Shown piece after piece: positions 16,562 to 24,653 of a stretch of 50,730 bases of DNA. Under the pieces are notes generated by a model. That model had not been told where the DNA came from. It worked only from the letters and a program-made list of their open reading frames with translations, and did not search any database. The stretch lies in the NCBI GenBank assembly GCA_019695115.1, contig JAIBAP010000043.1, positions 1 to 50,730 of the forward strand, read 5' to 3'. A program made the translations under genes and the position numbers. The DNA is from Caldilineales bacterium (GTDB taxonomy: Bacteria; Chloroflexota; Anaerolineae; J102). Positions within the stretch are counted from its first letter, which is position 1; each line of letters begins with the position of its first letter.

Positions 16562-17315
16562 GCTGTCCTACATCGGCCTGTTCCGTTGGACGCGACCCAG
16601 CTCCTACGTCGCCTCCAAGGTCTTGATGCCGCTGGCCAGCCTGCTCTTCTTCACGTTTTTGGGCGTCAGCGCCACCGGCGCCGCCAGCGCCAGCTTCTAC
16701 ATCGTCGGCAACGCCATGCAGGTGGCCGCGCTCAACGGCATCTACGGCGTCACGCAGAGCGTGGGCAGCGAGCGCGAGGGCGGGACGCTGATCTATCTGC
16801 TGGGCGCGCCGGCCAACCGCATCGTCACCTTCATGGGCCGGGCCTTCTTCCACATCCTCGATGGCATGTTGACGGTGCTCATGGGCTTCGTCTGGGGCGT
16901 GGTGTTGCTCGGCCTCGATCTGTCCGCCGCCAACCTGCCGGCCCTCGCCCTCTGCATCCTCATCACCACGGCCAGCGTCTGCGGCCTGGGGCTGCTGTTC
17001 GGCAGCCTGTCGTTGGTGACGCTGAACGTGTGGTTCGTCAACAACACCGTCTATTTCCTGCTGCTTGTGTTCAGCGGCGCCAATGTGCCCCTGGGCGAGC
17101 TGCCCCGCTGGATGCAGGCCGTCAGCCTGGCGCTGCCGCTGACGCGGGGGATCGCCGCCGCCCGCCTGGCCGTGGAGGGCGCCGCTCTGGCCGAGATCTC
17201 GCGGCTGCTGGTGGGCGAGATGGCGGTGGGGCTGGTCTATGCCTTGTTCGGCTTCGGCTTGTTCAGCTGGTTCGAGACCATCGCCAAGCGCCGGGGGACG
17301 TTGGAGGCGTTTTGA
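16515..17315 (+). CDS. ABC-2 type exporter permease 2
   Basis: A 266-residue membrane protein with about six hydrophobic segments and ABC-2 permease features, for example VYFLLLVFSGANVPLGELPRW, the conserved loop preceding the last helices. It presumably pairs with permease 1 and the ATPase at 11551 as a heterodimeric exporter, an arrangement (ATPase, permease, permease) common for antibiotic-type exporters. It now lies about 3.2 kb from permease 1 because of the inserted module, so its transcription may depend on the R-M promoter. The ATG at 16515 lies inside the 52-bp duplication. Confidence 0.85.
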   Translation: MPRLSASARIFFSGAWLSYIGLFRWTRPSSYVASKVLMPLASLLFFTFLGVSATGAASASFYIVGNAMQVAALNGIYGVTQSVGSEREGGTLIYLLGAPANRIVTFMGRAFFHILDGMLTVLMGFVWGVVLLGLDLSAANLPALALCILITTASVCGLGLLFGSLSLVTLNVWFVNNTVYFLLLVFSGANVPLGELPRWMQAVSLALPLTRGIAAARLAVEGAALAEISRLLVGEMAVGLVYALFGFGLFSWFETIAKRRGTLEAF

Positions 17316-17351
17316 GCGCGGGCGAGAACGGCGGCGGTAGAGGGTCGCGCC

Positions 17352-17463
17352 GCCGCCGCGAGCGGTCGAAAGCGGATCAACTCGTCGCCATGCTGCTGTC
17401 TGGACTCCCAAAGAGCGAGGCCTGTTGCGCGTTCAGCCGTCATTCAGGAGAATTGCCAATGAC
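17352..17463 (-). pseudogene. Remnant of a second higA antitoxin gene
   Basis: On the minus strand, IGNSPE, a stop codon, then RLNAQQA are followed, after a one-base frameshift, by LWESRQQHGDELIRFRPLAAA. These correspond to GNSPEFWLNAQRA and WESEQRYRHELTKIRPLAAP at the end of the intact HigA at 13315. The first half of the gene is missing. Like the intact copy, it lies convergent to, and immediately after, an ABC-2 permease. It is non-functional. Confidence 0.78.
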
Positions 17464-17507
17464 ATACTGGGAATTGCATTTGCGGACTTCGGAGTAGTCA
17501 TCTCGCC

Positions 17508-17538
17508 TTCCGACTTCTCCGAACAGGTGTGCTAGAAT
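17508..17538 (+). promoter_or_regulatory. Possible promoter of the PD-(D/E)xK-like gene
   Basis: TAGAAT (17533-17538) is a good -10 match. A weak TTCCGA lies at 17508-17513 with a 19-bp spacer. A transcript from here would have a leader of about 110 nt before the ATG at 17654. Confidence 0.3.
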
Positions 17539-17653
17539 GACGGAGCAGATGCGTGTTGATCTACAATCTGCGGCGGAACCTTCGGAACCAGGCCGAGCAC
17601 AAGACGCGAGCTCACTTGCCAATCGTGCCACTACTCTAGATTGCGAGACGAAA

Positions 17654-18451
17654 ATGAAACCGGAGAACGAACTGGCGATGATCGTAGCTTTTTATCTGTC
17701 CAAGTTTGGAGAGAGCGGGCTTCACAGGCTTGGTTTTCAGTCGTATAGGCAAGCATTCGATGATGTTGGCAATTACCTGGGTGTGAAACCAAACTCCGTC
17801 AAGAATTGGCGTGATGAATTCGATCCATATTACGACAATAGTCGTAAAGGCTGGTATCAACGCAAACTTAGGCCAAGTCGCAGGCAGGTGATGTTAGCCT
17901 TTGATGAACTAAGCGAGGACGCTTTGTGTGCAGTGGTCCGCGATATCATCAGCACAGAAAAGCGCCAGAAGATTGGGGATGAACTTCGTTTTGTCCTTCA
18001 AGAAATTCAGAGTCTTCAAGTGGACAGTGGCAGGAAGGAATCAACTGATTATGTGCCACGTGGACCGACTGGGAGAATGGCAGAAGAATTCTTTATTTCC
18101 AGGCAGTTAGCTGGACTAACTCCGTTTGATGGAGTTCTGAAAGACAGACGCGATGATGGTGCTGGTTTCGACTTCGAAGTATTCAGCGAAAAAAGCAATT
18201 TTGCAATCGAAATCAAAGGCGTTTCTGGTGCGATTGGTGCAGTAACTTTCACGGATAAAGAATGGAGAATTGCAAATCAGGTTCGGGATAGTTATTTTCT
18301 CGGGCTTGTGATCGATGTCCTTGAATCCCCCAGGATCGGCTTCGTGCAGAATCCTGCACAGGCGTTATCTCCCAATTATTATGCTTACACAACGATAACT
18401 ATTAACTGGACTGTAACACCCAGTCAATTTGCTAACGTCAGGTTTTTCTAA
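17654..18451 (+). CDS. Hypothetical protein with DUF3883-like/PD-(D/E)xK nuclease-type domain
   Basis: A 265-residue protein not assigned to a named system. The N-terminal part (NYLGVKPNSVKNWRDEFD) looks like a small helical DNA-binding module. The C-terminal part contains GAGFDFEVFS and FAIEIKGVSG, giving the D...ExK pattern of PD-(D/E)xK nucleases, then FTDKEWRIANQVRDSYFLGLVIDV. This layout resembles the DUF3883 domain seen in restriction and defence proteins. Base composition is clearly more AT-rich than the neighbours, suggesting recent transfer. The frame opens at 17537, but MKPENELAM at 17654 is the likelier start. It lies next to the R-M and antitoxin remnants, so a defence role is plausible but inferred. 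Confidence 0.6.
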   Translation: MKPENELAMIVAFYLSKFGESGLHRLGFQSYRQAFDDVGNYLGVKPNSVKNWRDEFDPYYDNSRKGWYQRKLRPSRRQVMLAFDELSEDALCAVVRDIISTEKRQKIGDELRFVLQEIQSLQVDSGRKESTDYVPRGPTGRMAEEFFISRQLAGLTPFDGVLKDRRDDGAGFDFEVFSEKSNFAIEIKGVSGAIGAVTFTDKEWRIANQVRDSYFLGLVIDVLESPRIGFVQNPAQALSPNYYAYTTITINWTVTPSQFANVRFF

Positions 18452-18543
18452 TCAGCATGGGTTGAAGCCGGCCTGAACCCTGCACCACCTAGCACGCAGT
18501 GGCAAAACCTGACTCCAGGCATTCGCCCTGATCGAGACCCCTC

Positions 18544-21528
18544 ATGGTCGCCCGCAAAGACCTGCGCCAAGTCAACCCCTACCTGTACGAGATCGCCCGC
18601 GACTTTCGCCAGGATATGCGCGTCCCCGCCCGCATCTACGCCGACGAAGCCATCCTGCTGGCGGCCCTGCGCGACCAGTCCATCGATCAACTGATCAACA
18701 CCGCCACCCTGCCCGGCATCGTCCAGTATGCCCTGGCCATGCCCGACATCCATCAGGGCTATGGCTTTTCGATTGGCGGCGTGGTGGCCACCCGCGCCGA
18801 TGACGGCGTCATCTCGCCGGGCGGGGTGGGCTACGATATCAACTGCCTGGCCGGCGAGACCCTGGTCCTGCATGAACATGGCTACAGGCAACCCATCGCC
18901 GAGATGGCCACAACCTGGCCGGAGGCGTCGTTGACCTGTTTTCGGCTGCACGCCGGCCCGGATTTGCAGACGGCGCGCCCCCAACGCTGGTTCGTCCAGA
19001 AAGCACAGCAGCCGGTCTACCGCCTGACGACCGCGGGCGGACAGACCGCGGTCGCCACTGCCGACCACCCGTTCTGGACCGAGGACGGCATGCAGCCCCT
19101 GGGCCGCCTGACTGCGGGCCAGGCAGTGGCCGTCTATCCCTTCGAGGGCGTGGACTACCAGGCCCCCAGCCACGATGTGATCCTGGGCGAGGAAGACCTC
19201 GTCGCCTTTCTGAAGACACAGGGCCGCAGCGAAACAGGCCGGGCGCTCAGCCAGATCGTCGGCTATCTCAAGGCGCGCGACCTCCTGCCCCTGCGCTATT
19301 CTTCACCGGCCACACCCTACCTGTGCAAGCTGCTCGGTTTCGTCTTTGGCGATGGCTCGATCCACTTCGAGCAGGGAACGAGCAAGGGCGTGACGGCTTT
19401 CTATGGCCGACCAGAAGACCTCGAAGACATCCGGGCTGACCTGATCAAAATCGGGGTCGCACCCAGCCGCGTCTACCAGCGCCAACGCCAACACAGCCTT
19501 CGCACCGCTTACGATACCTACGAATTCAGCCGCAACGAGACCTGGTTCAAGGTCGTGGGCACGGGTTTTGCCGCTCTGTTGGCCTGCCTGGGCGCGCCGG
19601 TGGGGAACAAGGCGGCGCAGGAGTACCTGGCCCCCGCCTGGCTGGCTGTCGCCCCGCCCTGGCAAAAGCGTCTCTTCCTGGCCGCCTATTTTGGCGCCGA
19701 GATGACAGCGCCGCAGACGGTGAGCGGGCACGGGGCGAATCTCGCCGCGCCGGCCGTCTCGCTGAACAAACGCCAGGGCTGCGAGGCAGGCGGCCGGGCC
19801 TTCCTGGCGCAGTTGGCCGTCTGGCTGGCCGAGTTCGGCGTCGAAACGCAGCCGGTTGCCATCCGCCCCGAACAAACCAACGCCGATGGCGGCCAATCTT
19901 TGCGGCTGCGGCTTGTTGTGTCCGCCAGTCCAGCCAACCTCCGGCGCTTGTGGCAACGGGTGGGCTTTGTCTACCATCGCCAGCGCCGCCATCTGGCCGC
20001 TGTGGCCGCGGCCTACCTGGCCCTGAAGGAGCGGCACATTGCCGGGCGCGAGGCAGCAGCCGAGCGAGCGATGGCCCTGGCTGGCGGCGGAAGTGCGATG
20101 AGCGAAATCGTGGGGGAATTGGCCGGGGGCGAAGTCAATCGCCGCTTCATCGAGCGGTCGTTGCATGAAGGACGCCGGACGGCCCCGCGCATCGCCGCTG
20201 TCTTCCCCAGCTTTGCCGAATTCCAGGCAAACGTCTGCGCCGGGCTGGGGCAGAGCGGCATGGTTTGGGATGCCATCGCCAGCATCGAGCCGGTCGATCA
20301 CGATGGCCTCGTCTATGATTTGAGCGTCGATCACCCCGACCACAATTTCGTGGCCGGCGGCTTCGTGGTCTCGAACTGCGGCGTCCGGCTGCTGGCCTCG
20401 GACATGGAGGAGGGCGAGGTGCGGCCCCACCTGGAAGAACTGGCCACCGCCCTGTATCAAAAAATCCCCAGCGGCGTCGGCGTCGAGGGCTTTATCCGCC
20501 TGAGCGACCAGGAAATGGACCAGGTGCTGGAAACCGGGGCGCGTTGGACGCTGAAACGGGGGATGGCGCGCAAAGAAGACCTGATCCACACCGAAGAAGA
20601 AGGCTCGATGCCCGGCGCCCGCGCCGACAAAGTCAGCCGCGAGGCCAAGAAACGCGGCCGGGATCAGCTTGGCACCCTGGGCGCCGGCAATCACTTCGCC
20701 GAGATCGATGTCGTCGATGAGATTTTCGACCAGGAACTGGCGCGGGCCTTTGGGCTTTTCCCCGGCCAAGTGGTGCTTCAAATCCATTGCGGCTCGCGCG
20801 GGCTGGGACACCAGGTCTGCACCGACTATGTCAACAGCTTTCAGGCCGTCGTCAAGCACTACGGCATCGTCCTGCCCGACCGTCAGCTGGTGTGCGCGCC
20901 GGTGAAATCAGCCGAAGGCCAGGACTATATCGCCGCCATGGCCGCAGCAGCCAACTTTGCCTGGGCCAATCGCCAGACCCTCAGCCACCAGGCCCGACAG
21001 GCATTTGCCGATGTGCTGGCCGGGAAAGTGCGCGGCTACGACCTGCGCATGGTCTACGACATCGCCCACAACATGGCCAAGCTGGAGACGCACGAGGTGG
21101 AGGGCCGCAACCTGCGGGTTTGCGTCCATCGCAAGGGCGCCACACGCGCCTTTGGCCCCGGCAGCCACGTCCTCCCGCCCGACTATCGCCAGGCCGGGCA
21201 GCCGGTGTTTGCGCCGGGTAGCATGGGCACGGCCAGCTATGTGCTGGCAGGCACCGAAGGCTCGATGCGCCAGACCTTTGGCTCCACCTGTCATGGCGCC
21301 GGCCGCCAGATGAGCCGCTCCGCCGCCAAGAAACAGGTGCAGGGCGGCAGACTGAAGCAAGAGCTGGAAGAGGGCGGGGTGGTGGTGCGCGCCGGCAGTC
21401 TGGCCGGGCTGGCCGAAGAGGCTCCCATCGCCTATAAGGACGTGAGCCGGGTGGTGGATGTCGTCCACAACGCCGGCATCGCCCGCAAAGTCGCCCGGCT
21501 GCGGCCGATCGGCGTCGTCAAGGGCTGA
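18544..21528 (+). CDS. rtcB: RtcB RNA-splicing ligase interrupted by an intein
   Basis: The 994-residue precursor comprises a 100-residue N-extein, a 511-residue intein and a 383-residue C-extein. The spliced product of 483 residues is a normal RtcB. RtcB joins 2',3'-cyclic phosphate or 3'-phosphate RNA ends to 5'-OH ends using GTP and Mn2+. Visible motifs are [24 protein letters not shown] at the splice junction, [26 protein letters not shown] (the GMP-accepting histidine region), [10 protein letters not shown] and the C-terminal [15 protein letters not shown]. The interrupted cysteine is a metal ligand of the active site, so the precursor should be inactive until splicing. No archease or RtcA gene lies nearby. 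Confidence 0.95.
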   Translation: MVARKDLRQVNPYLYEIARDFRQDMRVPARIYADEAILLAALRDQSIDQLINTATLPGIVQYALAMPDIHQGYGFSIGGVVATRADDGVISPGGVGYDINCLAGETLVLHEHGYRQPIAEMATTWPEASLTCFRLHAGPDLQTARPQRWFVQKAQQPVYRLTTAGGQTAVATADHPFWTEDGMQPLGRLTAGQAVAVYPFEGVDYQAPSHDVILGEEDLVAFLKTQGRSETGRALSQIVGYLKARDLLPLRYSSPATPYLCKLLGFVFGDGSIHFEQGTSKGVTAFYGRPEDLEDIRADLIKIGVAPSRVYQRQRQHSLRTAYDTYEFSRNETWFKVVGTGFAALLACLGAPVGNKAAQEYLAPAWLAVAPPWQKRLFLAAYFGAEMTAPQTVSGHGANLAAPAVSLNKRQGCEAGGRAFLAQLAVWLAEFGVETQPVAIRPEQTNADGGQSLRLRLVVSASPANLRRLWQRVGFVYHRQRRHLAAVAAAYLALKERHIAGREAAAERAMALAGGGSAMSEIVGELAGGEVNRRFIERSLHEGRRTAPRIAAVFPSFAEFQANVCAGLGQSGMVWDAIASIEPVDHDGLVYDLSVDHPDHNFVAGGFVVSNCGVRLLASDMEEGEVRPHLEELATALYQKIPSGVGVEGFIRLSDQEMDQVLETGARWTLKRGMARKEDLIHTEEEGSMPGARADKVSREAKKRGRDQLGTLGAGNHFAEIDVVDEIFDQELARAFGLFPGQVVLQIHCGSRGLGHQVCTDYVNSFQAVVKHYGIVLPDRQLVCAPVKSAEGQDYIAAMAAAANFAWANRQTLSHQARQAFADVLAGKVRGYDLRMVYDIAHNMAKLETHEVEGRNLRVCVHRKGATRAFGPGSHVLPPDYRQAGQPVFAPGSMGTASYVLAGTEGSMRQTFGSTCHGAGRQMSRSAAKKQVQGGRLKQELEEGGVVVRAGSLAGLAEEAPIAYKDVSRVVDVVHNAGIARKVARLRPIGVVKG
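18844..20376 (+). mobile_element. Intein with LAGLIDADG homing endonuclease domain in rtcB
   Basis: In-frame protein intron of 511 residues (precursor residues 101-611). Block A is [13 protein letters not shown]. Block B is [11 protein letters not shown] with the TxxH motif (about 170-177). Block F is [20 protein letters not shown]. Block G ends in VVSN, followed by the +1 Cys of the extein. Two dodecapeptide motifs of a LAGLIDADG endonuclease are visible: LLGFVFGDG (about 263) and LAAYFGAEM (about 379). The second keeps an acidic residue (Glu) at the catalytic position. All splicing residues (Cys1, block B His, terminal His-Asn equivalents and Cys+1) appear present, so splicing is likely; endonuclease activity is uncertain. 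Confidence 0.93.
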
Positions 21529-21534
21529 GCGACC

Positions 21535-23217
21535 GTGTTGGCAGCGTTGGCCCTGACCCTGTGGCTGATGCTGGGGCCGGGCGCGGCGGCGGGGAGTGGG
21601 GTGGCGCCCGTGGTTCCGGGGCAAGTGCTGGTGGCCGTCGAGCCGACTGCGCTGGCGATGGGTCGTCCTCTGAGTTTGAACGCCTCGCCTGCCCCCGGAG
21701 TTTTCGTCGTTGCCGTGCCTGTGGGTCAGGAGGCGGCCTGGGCGCAGCGGCTGGCCGGGCAGCCGGGCGTGCGCTGGGCCGAACCCAACTATCTCGTCCA
21801 GGCGCTGGGCCAGCCGGACGACCCGCTGTGGCCGCAGCAATGGTGGCACGCTGCCATCGGCACGGCCGCCGCCTGGGAGATTGCTCGCGGCGACCCGGCG
21901 GCGGTGGTGGCCGTAGCCGATACAGGCGTCGATCTCGACCACCCTGACCTCGGCCGGCTGTGGGCCAACCCCGGCGAGATCGCGGACAACGGCCTGGACG
22001 ACGACGGCAACGGCAAAATCGACGACATCCACGGCTGGCACTGGTTCGTGGCGGGCGATGGTTCGCTGCACGAGGACGCCGACATCCAAATCCCGACCGA
22101 GAACGACCCTGTTCCCACCACCACCGCCTTTCACGGTATGCATGTGGCCGGGATCATCGGCGCCGCCGCCGACAATGGCCGCGGCGTGGCGGGCGTCGCT
22201 CGCGGCCCGCAGATCATGCCGCTGCGTGTGCTCGATCAATTTGGGCTGGGCAGCATGGCGCAGGTGGCTGCGGCCGTGCGCTATGCCGCCGACAACGGCG
22301 CCACGGTCATCAACCTCAGCCTGGGCGGGTCGATGAATTCGCAGGTGCTGGCCGAGGCCGTAGCCGCAGCGACGGCGGGCGGGGTCAGCATCGTCGCCGC
22401 GACCGGGAATGCGGCCGGCCCGGTCTACTTTCCCGCCGCTTTGCCCCAGGTCATGGCCGTGGGCGGCGTGGCCGCGGATGACAGCCTCTATCCGCGCTCG
22501 AACTTCGGCCCTGAAACCGACCTGGCGGCCCCGGCCGTGGACATCCTCAGCACCTGGGCCTCGTCGAAGCGCGGCGGCTACCACACCCTGACCGGCACCT
22601 CGATGGCCGCGCCTCAGGCTGCGGCGGCTCTGACTTTGCTTGCCGGCTTGCGGCCTCGCGCCACCGTCGAGGAGTTGCGGGGATGGCTGTACACGAGCGC
22701 GCTCGATTTGGGCCAGCCGGGGCGCGATGATCTGTTCGGCTGGGGCCGGTTGCGGCTGGACGAGGCCGTGCAGGCGGCGGCTTCCGGGCTGTCGCTCTCG
22801 CTCCGGGCCGATGCACCCTCGGCCGCGCCCGGCGAGATGGTGGGACTGGCAGCTGAAATCCGGGACGAAGCCGGGGAGCTGGCGGGCGGCGGGCTGCCCA
22901 TCACCCTGGCCTGGCCGGGCGAGACCGGGCTGGCTTTGACCGATGGCGGCCTGGCTCAGGCCGAGGCGCTGCTGCCGCCCGGCCTGCAGGCCGGCGAGAT
23001 CATCACCTTCACCGCCGCCTGGAACGGACAGACGGCCGTCGCCACCGTCCGCATCGACCCACCTTCCTCGCCCACCCCCACGCCTTCGACTACGCCGAGT
23101 CCCTCGCCCACCGCTACGCCTTCCCCCACCTTCACGGCAAGCCCTTCGCCTACGCCCCGCTTCTTGTTCTACTTGCCGCTGTTGTCGGTCTCCACGCCGT
23201 TTCGCGAGGGCGCTTAG
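21535..23217 (+). CDS. Secreted subtilisin-like serine protease (S8) with C-terminal hydrophobic tail
   Basis: A 560-residue exported peptidase starting at GTG 21535, 6 nt after rtcB. A signal peptide (about 1-19) and an inhibitor-I9-like prodomain (about 25-90) precede the catalytic domain. The triad is Asp130 in VADTGVDLDH, His200 in HGMHVAG and Ser356 in GTSMAAP. A C-terminal Ig-like region (about 415-505) is followed by a Ser/Thr/Pro-rich linker and a terminal FLFYLPLLS segment. Such short terminal motifs recur in secreted Chloroflexota proteins by my recollection and may be a surface-retention or sorting signal, which is unproven. The stop overlaps the convergent lipoprotein gene by 4 bp. 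Confidence 0.92.
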   Translation: MLAALALTLWLMLGPGAAAGSGVAPVVPGQVLVAVEPTALAMGRPLSLNASPAPGVFVVAVPVGQEAAWAQRLAGQPGVRWAEPNYLVQALGQPDDPLWPQQWWHAAIGTAAAWEIARGDPAAVVAVADTGVDLDHPDLGRLWANPGEIADNGLDDDGNGKIDDIHGWHWFVAGDGSLHEDADIQIPTENDPVPTTTAFHGMHVAGIIGAAADNGRGVAGVARGPQIMPLRVLDQFGLGSMAQVAAAVRYAADNGATVINLSLGGSMNSQVLAEAVAAATAGGVSIVAATGNAAGPVYFPAALPQVMAVGGVAADDSLYPRSNFGPETDLAAPAVDILSTWASSKRGGYHTLTGTSMAAPQAAAALTLLAGLRPRATVEELRGWLYTSALDLGQPGRDDLFGWGRLRLDEAVQAAASGLSLSLRADAPSAAPGEMVGLAAEIRDEAGELAGGGLPITLAWPGETGLALTDGGLAQAEALLPPGLQAGEIITFTAAWNGQTAVATVRIDPPSSPTPTPSTTPSPSPTATPSPTFTASPSPTPRFLFYLPLLSVSTPFREGA

Positions 23218-23690
23218 TTCTGGGCCGGCTGAAGACAAACAAGGCCGCGACCGTTTGCGGCCATGTGCACGGCATAGACCTGGCCCGCCACCTCCACCAT
23301 CGCCAGATAACCGGGCGTGGCCACGGGCCTGCGGCCGCCGACCGGGCCACAGCCCAGGCCCGAATCCGGCCAGACGACGGCCTTGACTCCGCGCACGATG
23401 ACTTGATCCCGCTCGACCTTCAAAGAACGGGCGGCGATGCGTTGGGCGGCGCTTTGCGCTCGTTCCAGTCCGGCCTGCGCGGTGGCCGGGGCCGCGGGCT
23501 GGCCGATGGTCTCGGGCTGGGGTTCGGCGGGGGTGGGGTCCTCGCGCGGGGGGACGTTTGCATCGGCGGGCGCGACGATGGCCGCCGGAGTTGGCATGAG
23601 GGTCGGGGTCATGGTCTGCACCGGCGCTGGCTGGCAGCCGACCAACCAACACAACGCACCTAGAAGCAGGGCAATGTTGGCTAACCGCAC
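23214..23690 (-). CDS. Predicted lipoprotein with WPDxxLGC-type C-terminal domain
   Basis: A 158-residue exported protein of unknown function. The signal peptide ends in the lipobox WLVGC (Cys19), followed by a Pro/Ala/Thr-rich linker (about 20-80). The C-terminal domain contains VVWPDSGLGCGP and ATPGYLAMVEVAGQVYAVH. This resembles a small extracytoplasmic domain found in many Chloroflexota and cyanobacterial proteins (WPDxSLGCP...TPGYxIxLE). Two cysteines in it (LGC and LVCLQP) may pair. The 5' end overlaps the stop of the zinc-ribbon gene by 10 bp, so the two minus-strand genes form an operon. Confidence 0.75.
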   Translation of the reverse strand: MRLANIALLLGALCWLVGCQPAPVQTMTPTLMPTPAAIVAPADANVPPREDPTPAEPQPETIGQPAAPATAQAGLERAQSAAQRIAARSLKVERDQVIVRGVKAVVWPDSGLGCGPVGGRRPVATPGYLAMVEVAGQVYAVHMAANGRGLVCLQPAQN

Positions 23691-24376
23691 AGCAGTCGCC
23701 CGCAGATGGGGCAGGGGGTGAGGGCGTCGCCGTGGGCCTGCTGGCGGATGGCGGTGGGCAGGCTGGCCCCACAGCCGCCGCAGTTCCCGGCCTGCACCCT
23801 GGCCACGGCCAAGCCGCTGTGTTTCTGGCGCAGGCTATCGTAGCGTTTGAGCAAGTCGGGGCCAAGTTTGCCGGCGGCCGCCTCGCGCTGGCCCTTGGTC
23901 TGGCGGGCGTTGGCGATCAGCGCCGCCCGCTCGGACTGAAGCTCCCGTTCTTGCTGTTGCCAGGCGGCCCCTTGCAGGCGCAGCGCCTCTTCCGCCCGTT
24001 GCAGGTTGCTCTCGGCCTGCTCCAATTCGAGAATGGCCTCGAACGCCTCCTCTTCCATGCGCGCCAGCTGCCGTTTGAGCATGTCGACATTCTGTTGCAG
24101 CGCCACCTGCTCCCGCGCATCCTTCCCCCTGCCGCCGTACAACTGCTGTTCTTGCGCCTTGATGCGCGCTTGCTGATCGACCACGGCGCTTTCTCGCTGG
24201 CGGCGTTCCCGGCGCCAATGGTCCAGGTTGGCTATGGCCTGATCCCGCGCCGCTCGCCCGGCCCGCAATGATTCCGGCTCCTGCAAGGCCGCTTGTAGCT
24301 CGGTGTAGCGATGCCGGTCGGCGTCGAGGGCGGTGTCGATGGTCTGGAGGGCGGCTAACTGGTCGATCGAACGCAT
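23681..24376 (-). CDS. Coiled-coil protein with C4-type zinc ribbon
   Basis: A 231-residue cytoplasmic protein of the widespread but poorly characterised zinc-ribbon family (CT398/DUF-type, sometimes annotated as nucleic-acid binding). About 170 residues of Gln/Glu/Arg-rich coiled coil are followed by CGGCGASLP and CPICGRLLCG, giving two CxxC knuckles. The start MRSIDQLAALQTID at 24376 matches the family; the frame extending to 24475 is upstream sequence. The function is unknown; roles in nucleic-acid binding or secretion have been suggested for relatives. Confidence 0.8.
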   Translation of the reverse strand: MRSIDQLAALQTIDTALDADRHRYTELQAALQEPESLRAGRAARDQAIANLDHWRRERRQRESAVVDQQARIKAQEQQLYGGRGKDAREQVALQQNVDMLKRQLARMEEEAFEAILELEQAESNLQRAEEALRLQGAAWQQQERELQSERAALIANARQTKGQREAAAGKLGPDLLKRYDSLRQKHSGLAVARVQAGNCGGCGASLPTAIRQQAHGDALTPCPICGRLLCG

Positions 24377-24554
24377 CCTGGCGCTCCCTGAGTCAGGTGA
24401 AAAGTCCCACGCTAAGACAGCGAGCATTGTAGCATGGTCGTCGTTGCCTGCATAGCGGTCGGGGTAGTGTCCCAAGGGGTTGAAATGGCCGGCGGGGCTG
24501 GCCGTCTGCCAGAATCGAGGCCGTGATCAACCCACTTCGCAGGCTGGATCACGT

Positions 24555-24612
24555 TTGACGCTTCTCACAACGTATGCTAACATCCACGTTATCGTTCCCG
24601 GAAAGGATAACG
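24555..24612 (+). promoter_or_regulatory. Promoter and palindromic operator upstream of sugar importer 1
   Basis: TTGACG (24555-24560), a 17-bp spacer and TAACAT (24578-24583) form a plausible sigma70 promoter. Overlapping the expected start site is a nested palindrome: CGTTATC (24587-24593) and GATAACG (24606-24612), with TTCCCGGAA (24595-24603) between them. The position suggests a repressor site for a sugar-responsive regulator, which is not encoded in the window. The remainder of the 24377-24653 gap shows nothing else. Confidence 0.5.
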
Positions 24613-24653
24613 ACTCCGAGAATGAGCAATGAAGCGCCGAACAAGGAGCTGCC

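Noticed and set aside
20908-23865. 985-codon open frame on the minus strand
   Set aside because: It is a shadow of the rtcB C-extein and subtilase genes, with no recognisable domain and a composition typical of high-GC antisense frames.
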